Positions 18,022 through 25,783 of a stretch of DNA of 64,000 nt are shown here, piece after piece; the first letter of the stretch is position 1, and every line of letters begins with the position of its first letter. Made by a program: the position numbers and the translations under genes. The stretch lies in NCBI GenBank assembly GCA_051652645.1, contig JBOFUP010000024.1, forward strand, positions 30,629-94,628, read 5' to 3'. This stretch comes from UBA7332 sp051652645 (lineage in GTDB: Bacteria; Bacteroidota; Bacteroidia; Bacteroidales; UBA7332). Under the pieces are notes generated by a model. That model was not told the DNA's origin. It saw only the letters and a program-made list of their open reading frames with translations, and ran no database searches.

Positions 18022-19545
18022 ATGACTCTTAAAAAGGCTATAATTGCATTAATATCACTGTTTGTTATTTCTCCATGTATAATGGCAGATGAGATGACAT
18101 CTAATACCGACTCTATCTTCATTCAAGAAGAGACTCCTATAGAAGTGGATGATATATTAATAGCCAAATACGACTCTCTTGTATCACAATGGGCAATTTC
18201 AGCTCGCATGGTAGTAGACAGCAGTTGCACAACTCGCAAATCACACTGTTCTCCTCTTCCTGACTCGGTATACATTGAGCGTCTAAAGAGTATCACTAAT
18301 GAAATTGAGATGCCTTTCAGCAGAGAAGTTAAGGCTTTCATAGAACTATATACTGGTAGACGAAGAGTAATGGTTGAGAGAATACTTGGGTTATCTCAAT
18401 ACTACTTCCCAATTATTGAGCAAGCTCTCGATGCAGAGAGTCTACCATTGGAACTTAAATATATAGCCATTTTGGAGTCTGCTCTTAACCCCAAAGCAGT
18501 ATCAAATGTTGGAGCCACTGGTTTGTGGCAGTTTATGCTTCCGACAGGTAAAGCCTTTGGGCTTGAGGTTAGCACAATGATAGATGAAAGACGAGACCCC
18601 ATCAAGTCTACAACAGCAGCAGTTAAGATGCTAAAAGAGCTATACCGTATATATGGTGATTGGAACCTAACTCTTGCTGCGTATAACTGCGGACCAGGAA
18701 ACTTAAACAAAGCAATACGCCGCTCTGGAGGTAAACGTGATTATTGGGCAATTTACAACCAACTACCTAAAGGCACTAGAGAGTATATACCTCTTTTCAT
18801 ATCCCTAAACTATATAATGAATTTCCATAAGGAACATGAGATTTGTCCTTCTATATCCCCTATAGCTCTTGATATGGACACTATACACATAAATAGAAGA
18901 GTCCACTTCGAACAGATAGCAGACCTTCTAGATGTTTCTGTGGAAGAACTAAGAGCATACAATCCTCAATACAAAAGAGATATCATCCCTGGAAATCAGA
19001 AGGAGTATAGCCTAAGACTACCTTTCAACTTAATGCAATCATACATTGTTTCAGAAGATTCTATATACAAACATAGAGCCAATGAACTACTAGCAAACCA
19101 TAGAGTGACTGTAAGGCCAGGGGCTGGCAACACTCCAGGTGGTAACACCAACATAGCTTCAGGGGATATTTACACTGTTAGGTCGGGGGATAATTTAGGG
19201 TCTATTGCTAAAAGACATGGAACGACAGTCTCAAAAATCAAAACTCTAAACAATCTAACTTCAGACAAGCTATCTATTGGGCAGAAGCTTGCAGTTAGAG
19301 AGACTGCTTCAGTTAATACTAACCAAGCTAGTACTACAAACAACAGTTCTACGAGGAGTATTAAACAAGTAGATAATAATGACATTATGGAACCATCAAG
19401 ATACTATACAGTACAAAGTGGTGACTCATTTTGGAATATAGCTAAGAAAACACAGACAACAGTCCAAAGATTGCTGCAAGCTAATAATATGCATGAACGC
19501 AGCAAACTTCAACCTGGTCAAAAACTTATTATACCACAAGGATGA
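18022..19545 (+). CDS. mltD: Membrane-bound lytic murein transglycosylase D-like protein with LysM domains
   Basis: A 507-residue exported protein (signal to about residue 22, CIMADE). An SLT domain spans about 125-290: the catalytic glutamate lies in LKYIAILESALNP near residue 152, followed by GATGLWQFMLPTGKAFGL and LAAYNCGPGN. Two LysM peptidoglycan-binding domains lie near 382-426 (YTVRSGDNLGSIAKRHG) and 460-505 (YTVQSGDSFWNIAKK), joined by a Ser/Thr/Asn-rich linker; a weaker LysM-like segment is at about 298-345. It cleaves peptidoglycan to give anhydromuropeptides. It ends the parAB-DUF5683 run and meets the TonB receptor gene head-on at a shared terminator. Confidence 0.93.
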   Translation: MTLKKAIIALISLFVISPCIMADEMTSNTDSIFIQEETPIEVDDILIAKYDSLVSQWAISARMVVDSSCTTRKSHCSPLPDSVYIERLKSITNEIEMPFSREVKAFIELYTGRRRVMVERILGLSQYYFPIIEQALDAESLPLELKYIAILESALNPKAVSNVGATGLWQFMLPTGKAFGLEVSTMIDERRDPIKSTTAAVKMLKELYRIYGDWNLTLAAYNCGPGNLNKAIRRSGGKRDYWAIYNQLPKGTREYIPLFISLNYIMNFHKEHEICPSISPIALDMDTIHINRRVHFEQIADLLDVSVEELRAYNPQYKRDIIPGNQKEYSLRLPFNLMQSYIVSEDSIYKHRANELLANHRVTVRPGAGNTPGGNTNIASGDIYTVRSGDNLGSIAKRHGTTVSKIKTLNNLTSDKLSIGQKLAVRETASVNTNQASTTNNSSTRSIKQVDNNDIMEPSRYYTVQSGDSFWNIAKKTQTTVQRLLQANNMHERSKLQPGQKLIIPQG

Positions 19546-19553
19546 TACTATAT

Positions 19554-19599
19554 AAATTAAGCGTGTAAGCTCTCAAAAGAGAGTTTACACGCTTAATTT
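19554..19599. terminator. Bidirectional terminator between mltD and the TonB receptor
   Basis: A 21-pair hairpin with an AAAA loop (arms run from 19554 and to 19599, one G-T pair) with A-rich and T-rich ends. It lies between two convergent genes and should terminate transcription from both sides. Confidence 0.9.
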
Positions 19600-19617
19600 A
19601 TACAAATAACCGAAGAA

Positions 19618-21915
19618 TTAAAGAGTCAGTTTTAACCCAACCACATAACTTCTTGGTGCTGTTGGACCATAAAAATACTTAGAGTCACGATCCTCTCCTT
19701 TATCTAAATCCTTTTGGAAACTATCAAATATATTCTGAACCCCAGTAGACAACTGAGCACTCAGACCTCCTTTAAGCTTAAACTCATAGCTAACCTTTAG
19801 GTTCATATCAAAAAATGGGTTTGTATACTCCATTCTATCTTGATCTATATAACCAGCAAAGTGAGGCACATACATTCTTCCTGTATAAACACCAGAAAGG
19901 GCTATTGATGTCTGCTTCAAAGGAGTTGAAGTTAAAGTGAATGAACCGTAGCTATTTGGTGTACGAACCATGTTATTTATTGGCTCTACTTCTGGATCAT
20001 CCGACCAATTGAGAGCCTCTTTGTACTGTGACTTCTGCCAAGTATAAGATAACTGAAGTTGAACCCATCGTCTATAAGCCATACCTAGATCAAAATTCAC
20101 ACCAGCCACTCTTGCTCCTTTGCCATTTCTCCTCTCAAGAATTAGAGTCCCATCACCATTACTACCCAACGACTCTAAATAGAACACATTACTTAAATCA
20201 GTATAGAATCCCTCTGCTAAGAAAGTGACATCAACACTCCCCATTTTAAAATCAAAATCAGCAGAAGCACTATAGCTAGTAGACCTCTCCTCTTTAAGAT
20301 CATCGGCCAGCTGAATCACTGCTGCCTCGCCACCTACAGCTGCTACATGCAAATCCTCGTCATAAGCTTGAGGGGCTCTAAAACCCGTAGAGTAACTAGC
20401 TCGGTAACGCATCCACTCAGTTGGTGAGTAAAGTAGATTTACCCGTGGGCTGAATATCAAATGGTCAATAAGATTATGCTTATCCAAACGTCCTCCTAGA
20501 AGTAATTTCACATATCTACCACTCCACTCATTTTGATAAAAGGCACTACCAATTCGCACATCCTGCCTTAGATCCCTATCATAAGCTATCATTACATCAT
20601 GAAGAGAGTTTGAAGAGAATTCCAGTCCATAAGTCATTGTTGCAGGTGATATGATAAATTTATCTAGGTTATTCACACCTTGTGCACCAGCCATCCACGT
20701 TAGATCCGAACTCCTACCATATGCATTCAAATCTTGACCTGCACCATAGTAACTGTCTCTCTTTATACTCTGCATAGATCCATACACACTCACCTTGTGT
20801 TTGTATGAGTTGATAAAGATATCATAGTTCACACCTCCACTATTGATAGTATGATCTGTCTGTTCTGCAATATCAGCCTCATGCGGACGAAGATCAAATG
20901 CATTACCACCTCTCCTAAATTCATGTGTTGTATGGTACTGAAGAGATAGTTTACTAGTCAAAGTAGGCCTATAGAAAGCCTGAAGTCCAAGAGTATGACC
21001 ATTAAGTTTGCTCATCTCCGAGTAGCCATCTCCATCACGGTCGTACTGCTCTCTATTTCTATAGGATTGAAAAAGTGTTACACCACTCCTATTATCCTTA
21101 CCCACAAGAGAGGCATTAGCATTTACTGTTTCTTGAAGTGCTCCATTATCCGTTGAACGAAGTTCTGTACTCACAGAAACAAAGTTCTTCACTGGATCTT
21201 TAGTTATTATGTTTACAACACCAGCAATGGCATTTGCTCCAAATAGAGCAGACCCTCCACCACGAAGAACCTCAACCCTTTCAATCATATTAACAGGCAT
21301 TTGCTCTAGACCATAAACACCACTCAATGCACTAACTATTGGTCTTGAATCAATCAATATCTGAGTATAAGGCCCCTCAAGACCATTAATTCTCACTTGG
21401 GGAAAGCCACAATTCTGGCAATTATTCTCAACCCTCACTCCAGATTTATAACTTAAAGATTGAGAAAGGTCACATGCACCAACAGCTTCAAACTGTTTTG
21501 CTGAAATAACGTTAACAACAGTCGGAGCCATCTTTCTACTTATTTCGTTTCGATTGGCTGAAACAACAACCTCATCAACACTTAGCACGTCCTCCTCGAG
21601 TTTTAGTATGATTGGCTGCTTTGAAGCTTCAGCAGAGAGAGTATGACGAAGTGTTTTATATCCGAGACTCTTTACAGAAACAACCATTGGATCAGTGGTA
21701 TTAATCTCCAATACAAATGAACCATCCTCATCAGTTGTAGTACCCACGGAGCTATTCTCTACAAATATATTCACATAAGGCATTGGCTCATTGCTCTCCT
21801 TATCTACTACTCTACCATTAACCAATTGAACATTTGTTCTCGCATTTTGATTTGCAAATACCGACACTGGGAGCAATAATATTGCACCCATAATAAAATA
21901 TAGTATAGATCTCAT
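19618..21915 (-). CDS. TonB-dependent receptor, possibly for a metal chelate or heme
   Basis: A 765-residue receptor with a signal peptide (ends VFANQ), a carboxypeptidase-like domain at about 30-115, a plug at about 125-235 and a barrel. The plug has the distinctive NNCQNCGFPQVRINGLEGP near residues 165-183, with two cysteines three apart, and ILIDSRPI. The barrel has a FRAPQAYDEDLH segment similar in style to the FRAP motif of heme and siderophore receptors. The gene 113 bases upstream encodes a small histidine-rich exported protein, suggesting metal uptake. The specific ligand is unknown. The final residues end in a normal aromatic-hydrophobic strand. Confidence 0.92.
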   Translation of the reverse strand: MRSILYFIMGAILLLPVSVFANQNARTNVQLVNGRVVDKESNEPMPYVNIFVENSSVGTTTDEDGSFVLEINTTDPMVVSVKSLGYKTLRHTLSAEASKQPIILKLEEDVLSVDEVVVSANRNEISRKMAPTVVNVISAKQFEAVGACDLSQSLSYKSGVRVENNCQNCGFPQVRINGLEGPYTQILIDSRPIVSALSGVYGLEQMPVNMIERVEVLRGGGSALFGANAIAGVVNIITKDPVKNFVSVSTELRSTDNGALQETVNANASLVGKDNRSGVTLFQSYRNREQYDRDGDGYSEMSKLNGHTLGLQAFYRPTLTSKLSLQYHTTHEFRRGGNAFDLRPHEADIAEQTDHTINSGGVNYDIFINSYKHKVSVYGSMQSIKRDSYYGAGQDLNAYGRSSDLTWMAGAQGVNNLDKFIISPATMTYGLEFSSNSLHDVMIAYDRDLRQDVRIGSAFYQNEWSGRYVKLLLGGRLDKHNLIDHLIFSPRVNLLYSPTEWMRYRASYSTGFRAPQAYDEDLHVAAVGGEAAVIQLADDLKEERSTSYSASADFDFKMGSVDVTFLAEGFYTDLSNVFYLESLGSNGDGTLILERRNGKGARVAGVNFDLGMAYRRWVQLQLSYTWQKSQYKEALNWSDDPEVEPINNMVRTPNSYGSFTLTSTPLKQTSIALSGVYTGRMYVPHFAGYIDQDRMEYTNPFFDMNLKVSYEFKLKGGLSAQLSTGVQNIFDSFQKDLDKGEDRDSKYFYGPTAPRSYVVGLKLTL

Positions 21916-22028
21916 CTATTTTTGATTCTTATTATATGAAAAACCTGCTCTATGGTAATAACCAAAGAGATGTAACAACTAGAGGTTAACCCTATATTAT
22001 AGAGATAACCTAAGAAAATATTAAAGAA

Positions 22029-22370
22029 TCAACAATATGGTGGAGCTCTAAGGCTGGGATAATCTGCTGAGACATGAACGTACAGCAGAACAGTAGGCCT
22101 ATTTATCAACGAGGATATATGTTGAAAAGCCTCTTTTATTGCTTGCGTTGAGCCAGGATCAGTGGAAATAAAACAGGATAACTGCTGAATAAGCTCAATT
22201 GAACTTTGAGTGTGAGTATGTGTAGTCTCACTTTTATAAGGGTGGGAGTGGAGAACTAGGGCACCATTAATGATATGAGTATGCATAAAGCAATTTATGC
22301 ACACCATATACAGCGCCAACACCACAAGTAGTAGAGTCGACCTTACTATCTTCATAGAGTCACTTCTCAC
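22029..22370 (-). CDS. Small histidine-rich exported protein
   Basis: A protein of 113 residues, or 108 if translation begins at the second methionine (MKIVRS, start at 22355), which gives a cleaner signal sequence. After a hydrophobic helix come three histidine clusters, HTH, HSH and HTHTQ, within about 30 residues, and the end is LRAPPYC. Small histidine-rich proteins ending in R(A/G)PP are common beside metal-linked outer-membrane genes in Bacteroidota. Metal binding in the periplasm is an inference. It precedes the TonB receptor gene by 113 bases on the same strand. A -7 box TACATTTG is at 22404-22397. Confidence 0.7.
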   Translation of the reverse strand: MRSDSMKIVRSTLLLVVLALYMVCINCFMHTHIINGALVLHSHPYKSETTHTHTQSSIELIQQLSCFISTDPGSTQAIKEAFQHISSLINRPTVLLYVHVSADYPSLRAPPYC

Positions 22371-22396
22371 ACCAATCTTATCATATATTTATTCTA

Positions 22397-22404
22397 CAAA
22401 TGTA
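22397..22404 (-). promoter_or_regulatory. Candidate -7 box for the histidine-rich protein and TonB receptor
   Basis: TACATTTG on the minus strand fits TAnnTTTG and lies 27-42 bases before the two possible starts. No clear TTG element is found at 19-21 bases. Confidence 0.35.
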
Positions 22405-22506
22405 CTATTTTATAGAAAGGATCTAGATAAGCAAGTGCAAAATAACACTTTCTACTGTAATCTTATGTTAAATCAATGTTGTACGACATATTTATATTGT
22501 TGTTTA

Positions 22507-22538
22507 TTTGGAAAATTGTTCGGGGGAGAGTATCTTTG
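22507..22538 (+). promoter_or_regulatory. Strong promoter of a candidate small RNA
   Basis: TTTG (22507-22510), 20 bases, then TATCTTTG (22531-22538): a full match to the Bacteroidota -33/-7 promoter. The next start codon with coding support is 170 bases away, beyond two terminators, so a short transcript beginning near 22545 is predicted. Confidence 0.75.
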
Positions 22539-22544
22539 TATCGG

Positions 22545-22617
22545 TTTTTTCATAGTATTAGATTTTAAGGTTAATAAAGATTGAGGCTGGTTGTCGTGAG
22601 ACAACCTTTTCTTTTTT
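22545..22617 (+). ncRNA. Candidate small RNA or attenuated leader (about 70 nt)
   Basis: Between the promoter at 22507-22538 and the first terminator lies an AT-rich segment of about 40 bases with no credible reading frame, then a hairpin with a U-run. The boundaries are estimates: start about seven bases after the -7 box, end at the T-tract. A second hairpin follows immediately. I do not recognise a known RNA family. It could alternatively be a leader peptide or attenuator ahead of the flippase-like gene, but that gene has its own -7 box (22673-22680). Confidence 0.45.
22589..22617 (+). terminator. First of two tandem terminators
   Basis: GGTTGTC / GACAACC, seven perfect pairs, with a GTGA loop, followed by an 11-base T-rich tract (TTTTCTTTTTT). 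Classic intrinsic terminator. Confidence 0.88.
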
Positions 22618-22624
22618 AAGTACG

Positions 22625-22656
22625 CCCTAGCAATATATGCTGGGGTTTTCTTTTTT
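22625..22656 (+). terminator. Second of two tandem terminators
   Basis: CCCTAGCA pairs with TGCTGGGG (one T-G wobble), loop of five, followed by a T-rich tract of the same form as the first terminator. Two strong terminators eight bases apart imply tight isolation of the upstream short transcript. Confidence 0.85.
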
Positions 22657-22672
22657 ATATCAAGAAATATCC

Positions 22673-22680
22673 TACTTTTG
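22673..22680 (+). promoter_or_regulatory. -7 box of the flippase-like gene, deciding its start
   Basis: TACTTTTG fits TAnnTTTG. Its last three bases are the TTG that an automatic caller would take as start; transcription should begin near 22687, so the GTG at 22708 is the better start. No clear TTTG element is seen upstream. Confidence 0.55.
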
Positions 22681-22707
22681 CTTCTGTTGAATAATAAATA
22701 CAAACTT

Positions 22708-23709
22708 GTGAAGAAAAAGATAGTTGATATACTAAAGATAGTTATACCACTTCTTCTTGGGTGTATTATCTTCTGGTTAGTATACAGAGATATAGATATA
22801 AATCAGTTGAGAGAAGCACTAAGAGGAGGGACATCATACATATTAATTGGTGCATCAATCATAGTCGCGCTATTAAGTCATATAGCAAGAGCTATACGTT
22901 GGCAGATATTACTCAAGCCATTAGGAAGCAAAATATCTATCCTAGAGCTAACAAATACCATATTTGTAAATTATGGAGTAAATATACTTCTACCAAGAAT
23001 TGGCGAATTTACAAGATGTGGCATGGTTGCTAAAAGAGATAATATAAGTTTTACACAAGTAATTGGCACCTTAGTTTCTGAGCGAATGACAGACGTCGCT
23101 ACTGTTTGCTTGATAATTCTACTTGCATTTGCTCTACAGATGTCAATCTTTATAGACTTCTTCACCACCCATCCAACAATAATCCCAAAGATACTAGATA
23201 CAATATCATCACCTTGGTTCTACTTCATCATCATTGGATCAATTCTTTCAATATATGGAGTTATAAAGAATTTCAGCCACATTCACCTAGTTCGTAAAAC
23301 AAAGAGGGCTATCCGCAATATATGGGAAGGATTCTATTCCATATCGCGAATCCCATCTTTTGGGTGGTATGCTTTTTGGTCAATTACTATTTGGGCACTA
23401 TACTTCATCCAGCTTCACTTTATGGTGATAGCATTTGAGATAACATCACAACTTCCAATAGTAGTGACATTCGTCGTATTTGCAATGACCTGCATCGCGG
23501 GTATTGTTCCAGTTCAGGGTGGTATTGGAGCGTGGCACTTCGCCACAATAACTACACTTGTATACTACGGTATAGGCACCGTCGAGGCAGGTGCTTTCGC
23601 CCTTGTGGCCCATGCTATAAACACAGCTTTATTTGCTATCTTCGGAGCATATGGTTTCTTTGCTGAAAGTCGCAAAGTGTCAATCAAAAGCGTAAAAAAA
23701 CATCTTTAA
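22708..23709 (+). CDS. YbhN/LPG-synthase-TM-like flippase family membrane protein
   Basis: A protein of 333 residues from the GTG at 22708 (343 from a TTG at 22678, rejected because that codon lies inside the -7 box). It has about seven to eight hydrophobic helices and the features of the UPF0104 or lysylphosphatidylglycerol-synthase transmembrane domain: an early WLVYRDIDINQLREAL, HIARAIRWQILLKPLG, NYGVNILLPRIGEFTRCG near residues 88-105 and GIVPVQGGIGAWHFATI near 265-280. Family members are proposed to move lipids or lipid-linked compounds across the inner membrane. The catalytic LPG-synthase domain is absent. The pepD gene follows by 11 bases and probably shares the transcript. Confidence 0.85.
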   Translation: MKKKIVDILKIVIPLLLGCIIFWLVYRDIDINQLREALRGGTSYILIGASIIVALLSHIARAIRWQILLKPLGSKISILELTNTIFVNYGVNILLPRIGEFTRCGMVAKRDNISFTQVIGTLVSERMTDVATVCLIILLAFALQMSIFIDFFTTHPTIIPKILDTISSPWFYFIIIGSILSIYGVIKNFSHIHLVRKTKRAIRNIWEGFYSISRIPSFGWYAFWSITIWALYFIQLHFMVIAFEITSQLPIVVTFVVFAMTCIAGIVPVQGGIGAWHFATITTLVYYGIGTVEAGAFALVAHAINTALFAIFGAYGFFAESRKVSIKSVKKHL

Positions 23710-23720
23710 AAATATAAGAT

Positions 23721-25175
23721 ATGAACAGTATTAAATCACTAGCACCACAACTATTGTGGAAAAACTTCTATGAAATCTCACAGATACCTCACCCATCTGG
23801 ACATTGTGAGGCAATAAGAGAACACCTTGTTAACTTCGGCAAGAACCTATCTCTAGAGACATTAGTTGACGAAGCTGGAAACGTGCTAATTCGCAAACCA
23901 GCAACAAAAGGCCTAGAGTCTCTTCCTATAGCTGTACTTCAGGCACACATGGATATGGTTCCTCAAAAAAATAGCAACGTTGATCACAAGTTTGAAAGCG
24001 ATCCTCTTAAACTGATCATCGATGGCGAGTGGGTAACAGCACAAGACACAACACTTGGAGCTGACAATGGTATAGGCCTTGCAGCTTGTATGGCTATACT
24101 TGAGTCTACCTCTATACCTCATGGAGCTATAGAGGTACTAGTTACGGTTGATGAAGAGACTGGTATGTTTGGTGCTTTCGGTCTTAAAGAGGGCTTCGTA
24201 AAAGGTAAAATACTTATCAACACGGACTCAGAGGATGAAGGAGAGCTATTTGTTGGATGTGCTGGTGGAGTAGACGTATCTGCATCACTAAAATATCGTG
24301 ACGAAGAGGAAGTTCCTGCAGGAGACGTAGCTGTAAAAATATCTATAACAGGTCTTAAAGGTGGACACTCAGGATGCGACATTCACCTTGGAAGAGGTAA
24401 TGCAAATAAGATCCTTTTCAACTTCCTAAAAACTGCTGTCTCAGAATTTGAAGCTCGCCTAGCATGGGTCAAGGGTGGATCTCTTCGCAACGCAATTCCT
24501 CGCGAGGCATTTGCGATAATAACTCTTCCTGAAGAGACTCTATCAGAGATTATGGAATATGTAGAGGAGTACTTCGAGGAACTTACAGCAAATTACGAAG
24601 GCATAGAGCCAAACATCAAGTTTGAAGCTGTTGAGTGTGACCTTCCAAAAAGTGTTATCCCTGAGGAGATACAAGACAACCTTATCAACGCTGTATGTGC
24701 AGTAAGAAATGGTGTAGGTAGAATGATCTCTCATATGCCTGACGTCGTAGAGACATCTTCAAACATGGCCATCATCAATGCCGAGAATGGTGAAATTGGT
24801 GTTAAGTTCCTTGTTCGCAGCTCTAACGAGTCAATGAAAATGGAGCTTGCTTCAAGCATCGAAAGCACGTTCAACCTAGCTGGATTCAGCATCGAACTTT
24901 CTGGTTCATACCCAGGATGGCAGCCAAACCCTTCATCTAAGATATTAGAAACGATGAAGAATGTACACATAGAATTATATGGCAAAGAGCCTAAAATAAA
25001 TGTTATACATGCTGGGCTTGAATGCGGTATTATTGGTGCTGCATGCCCAGGGATGGATATGATATCTTTCGGACCGACACTTCGCTTCCCTCACTCACCT
25101 GATGAGAAGGTTAACATAGCAAGTGTAGCTCGATTCTGGGACTATCTTCTAGCAACATTAAAAGCGCTTAACTAA
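23721..25175 (+). CDS. pepD: Aminoacyl-histidine dipeptidase (PepD, M20 family)
   Basis: A 484-residue cytoplasmic M20 metallopeptidase. Metal-binding motifs are clear: LQAHMDMVPQ near residues 73-82, TLGADNGIGLAACMAI near 112-127, DEETGMFGAFGL near 144-155 with the catalytic Glu pair, and NTDSEDEGELFVGCAGG. The C-terminal HAGLECGIIGAACPGMDMISFGP and FPHSPDEKV complete the second metal site. Length and motif order fit PepD/carnosinase-like enzymes that split X-His and other dipeptides. It is 11 bases after the flippase-like gene and is followed by a 12-bp stem terminator. Confidence 0.96.
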   Translation: MNSIKSLAPQLLWKNFYEISQIPHPSGHCEAIREHLVNFGKNLSLETLVDEAGNVLIRKPATKGLESLPIAVLQAHMDMVPQKNSNVDHKFESDPLKLIIDGEWVTAQDTTLGADNGIGLAACMAILESTSIPHGAIEVLVTVDEETGMFGAFGLKEGFVKGKILINTDSEDEGELFVGCAGGVDVSASLKYRDEEEVPAGDVAVKISITGLKGGHSGCDIHLGRGNANKILFNFLKTAVSEFEARLAWVKGGSLRNAIPREAFAIITLPEETLSEIMEYVEEYFEELTANYEGIEPNIKFEAVECDLPKSVIPEEIQDNLINAVCAVRNGVGRMISHMPDVVETSSNMAIINAENGEIGVKFLVRSSNESMKMELASSIESTFNLAGFSIELSGSYPGWQPNPSSKILETMKNVHIELYGKEPKINVIHAGLECGIIGAACPGMDMISFGPTLRFPHSPDEKVNIASVARFWDYLLATLKALN

Positions 25176-25195
25176 TTTAAGCAATACAACTATCA

Positions 25196-25236
25196 GATGG
25201 CTAGAGCAAGAGATCACACCTCTCGCTCTAGCCATC
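25196..25236 (+). terminator. Inverted repeat after pepD, likely terminator
   Basis: GATGGCTAGAGC at 25196-25207 has its perfect complement at 25225-25236. It lies 20 bases after the stop codon. The following T-tract is weak. Confidence 0.65.
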
Positions 25237-25292
25237 TGTCGTAATTACAACAGCAATACTAAAGTTATAAAAAGCAAAAAGATAGAATCTCA

Positions 25293-25324
25293 TTTGACAA
25301 TTAGGAAGAGAATCACTATCTTAG
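25293..25324 (+). promoter_or_regulatory. Candidate promoter of the small protein at 25329
   Basis: TTTG (25293-25296), 20 bases, TATCTTAG (25317-25324), one mismatch to TAnnTTTG. The predicted transcript would begin almost exactly at the ATG (25329), giving a leaderless or nearly leaderless message. Confidence 0.5.
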
Positions 25325-25328
25325 AGCT

Positions 25329-25676
25329 ATGAAAGGTAAGATAAAAATAGAACTAAAGACACAATGGAGAGCATTATGGGTAGCCATGATGGTCTGTTTT
25401 CTATTTGGTCAAGCCTGCACACTAGTTACGCAAAAAGAGTCTTGCCACGGAATCTCTGAGCCAGACCTTGTTGAATTCCCTACATCTTCAGAGGATGGGG
25501 AGAGCCCAACAGCAGAAGAGACAGAAACAAGCGAAGAGGACAACCTGGTTGTTGACCATATAATCTTCAAACTTGGTTCAGAAAAAGCATCAAAATTTCA
25601 CGACATCGAGGGAGAATACTCTCTTTCTAGCGACCTCGAACTCCACACACCCCCTCCCGAACATTTACTTTCTTGA
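25329..25676 (+). CDS. Small exported protein, possible lipoprotein
   Basis: A 115-residue protein of unknown function. A basic N-terminus is followed by a hydrophobic segment (about residues 15-27) and LFGQAC, so cleavage before Cys30 as a lipoprotein is possible, though Gln in the lipobox is not ideal. The middle is a strongly acidic, disordered-looking stretch rich in Glu, Ser and Thr (about residues 38-75), and the end is proline-rich, TPPPEHLLS. It stands alone between pepD and the SulP gene with its own possible promoter. The coding status is plausible but not certain. Confidence 0.6.
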   Translation: MKGKIKIELKTQWRALWVAMMVCFLFGQACTLVTQKESCHGISEPDLVEFPTSSEDGESPTAEETETSEEDNLVVDHIIFKLGSEKASKFHDIEGEYSLSSDLELHTPPPEHLLS

Positions 25677-25783
25677 TAAAAAGCTGAGAGCCATAGCCAT
25701 ACCATTTAGGCAACCTCTCATCCCTTAAGGCGAAAATACTTCGTCTAAGGATACGTTGTACATATTAAGATAAGTAACTCACA

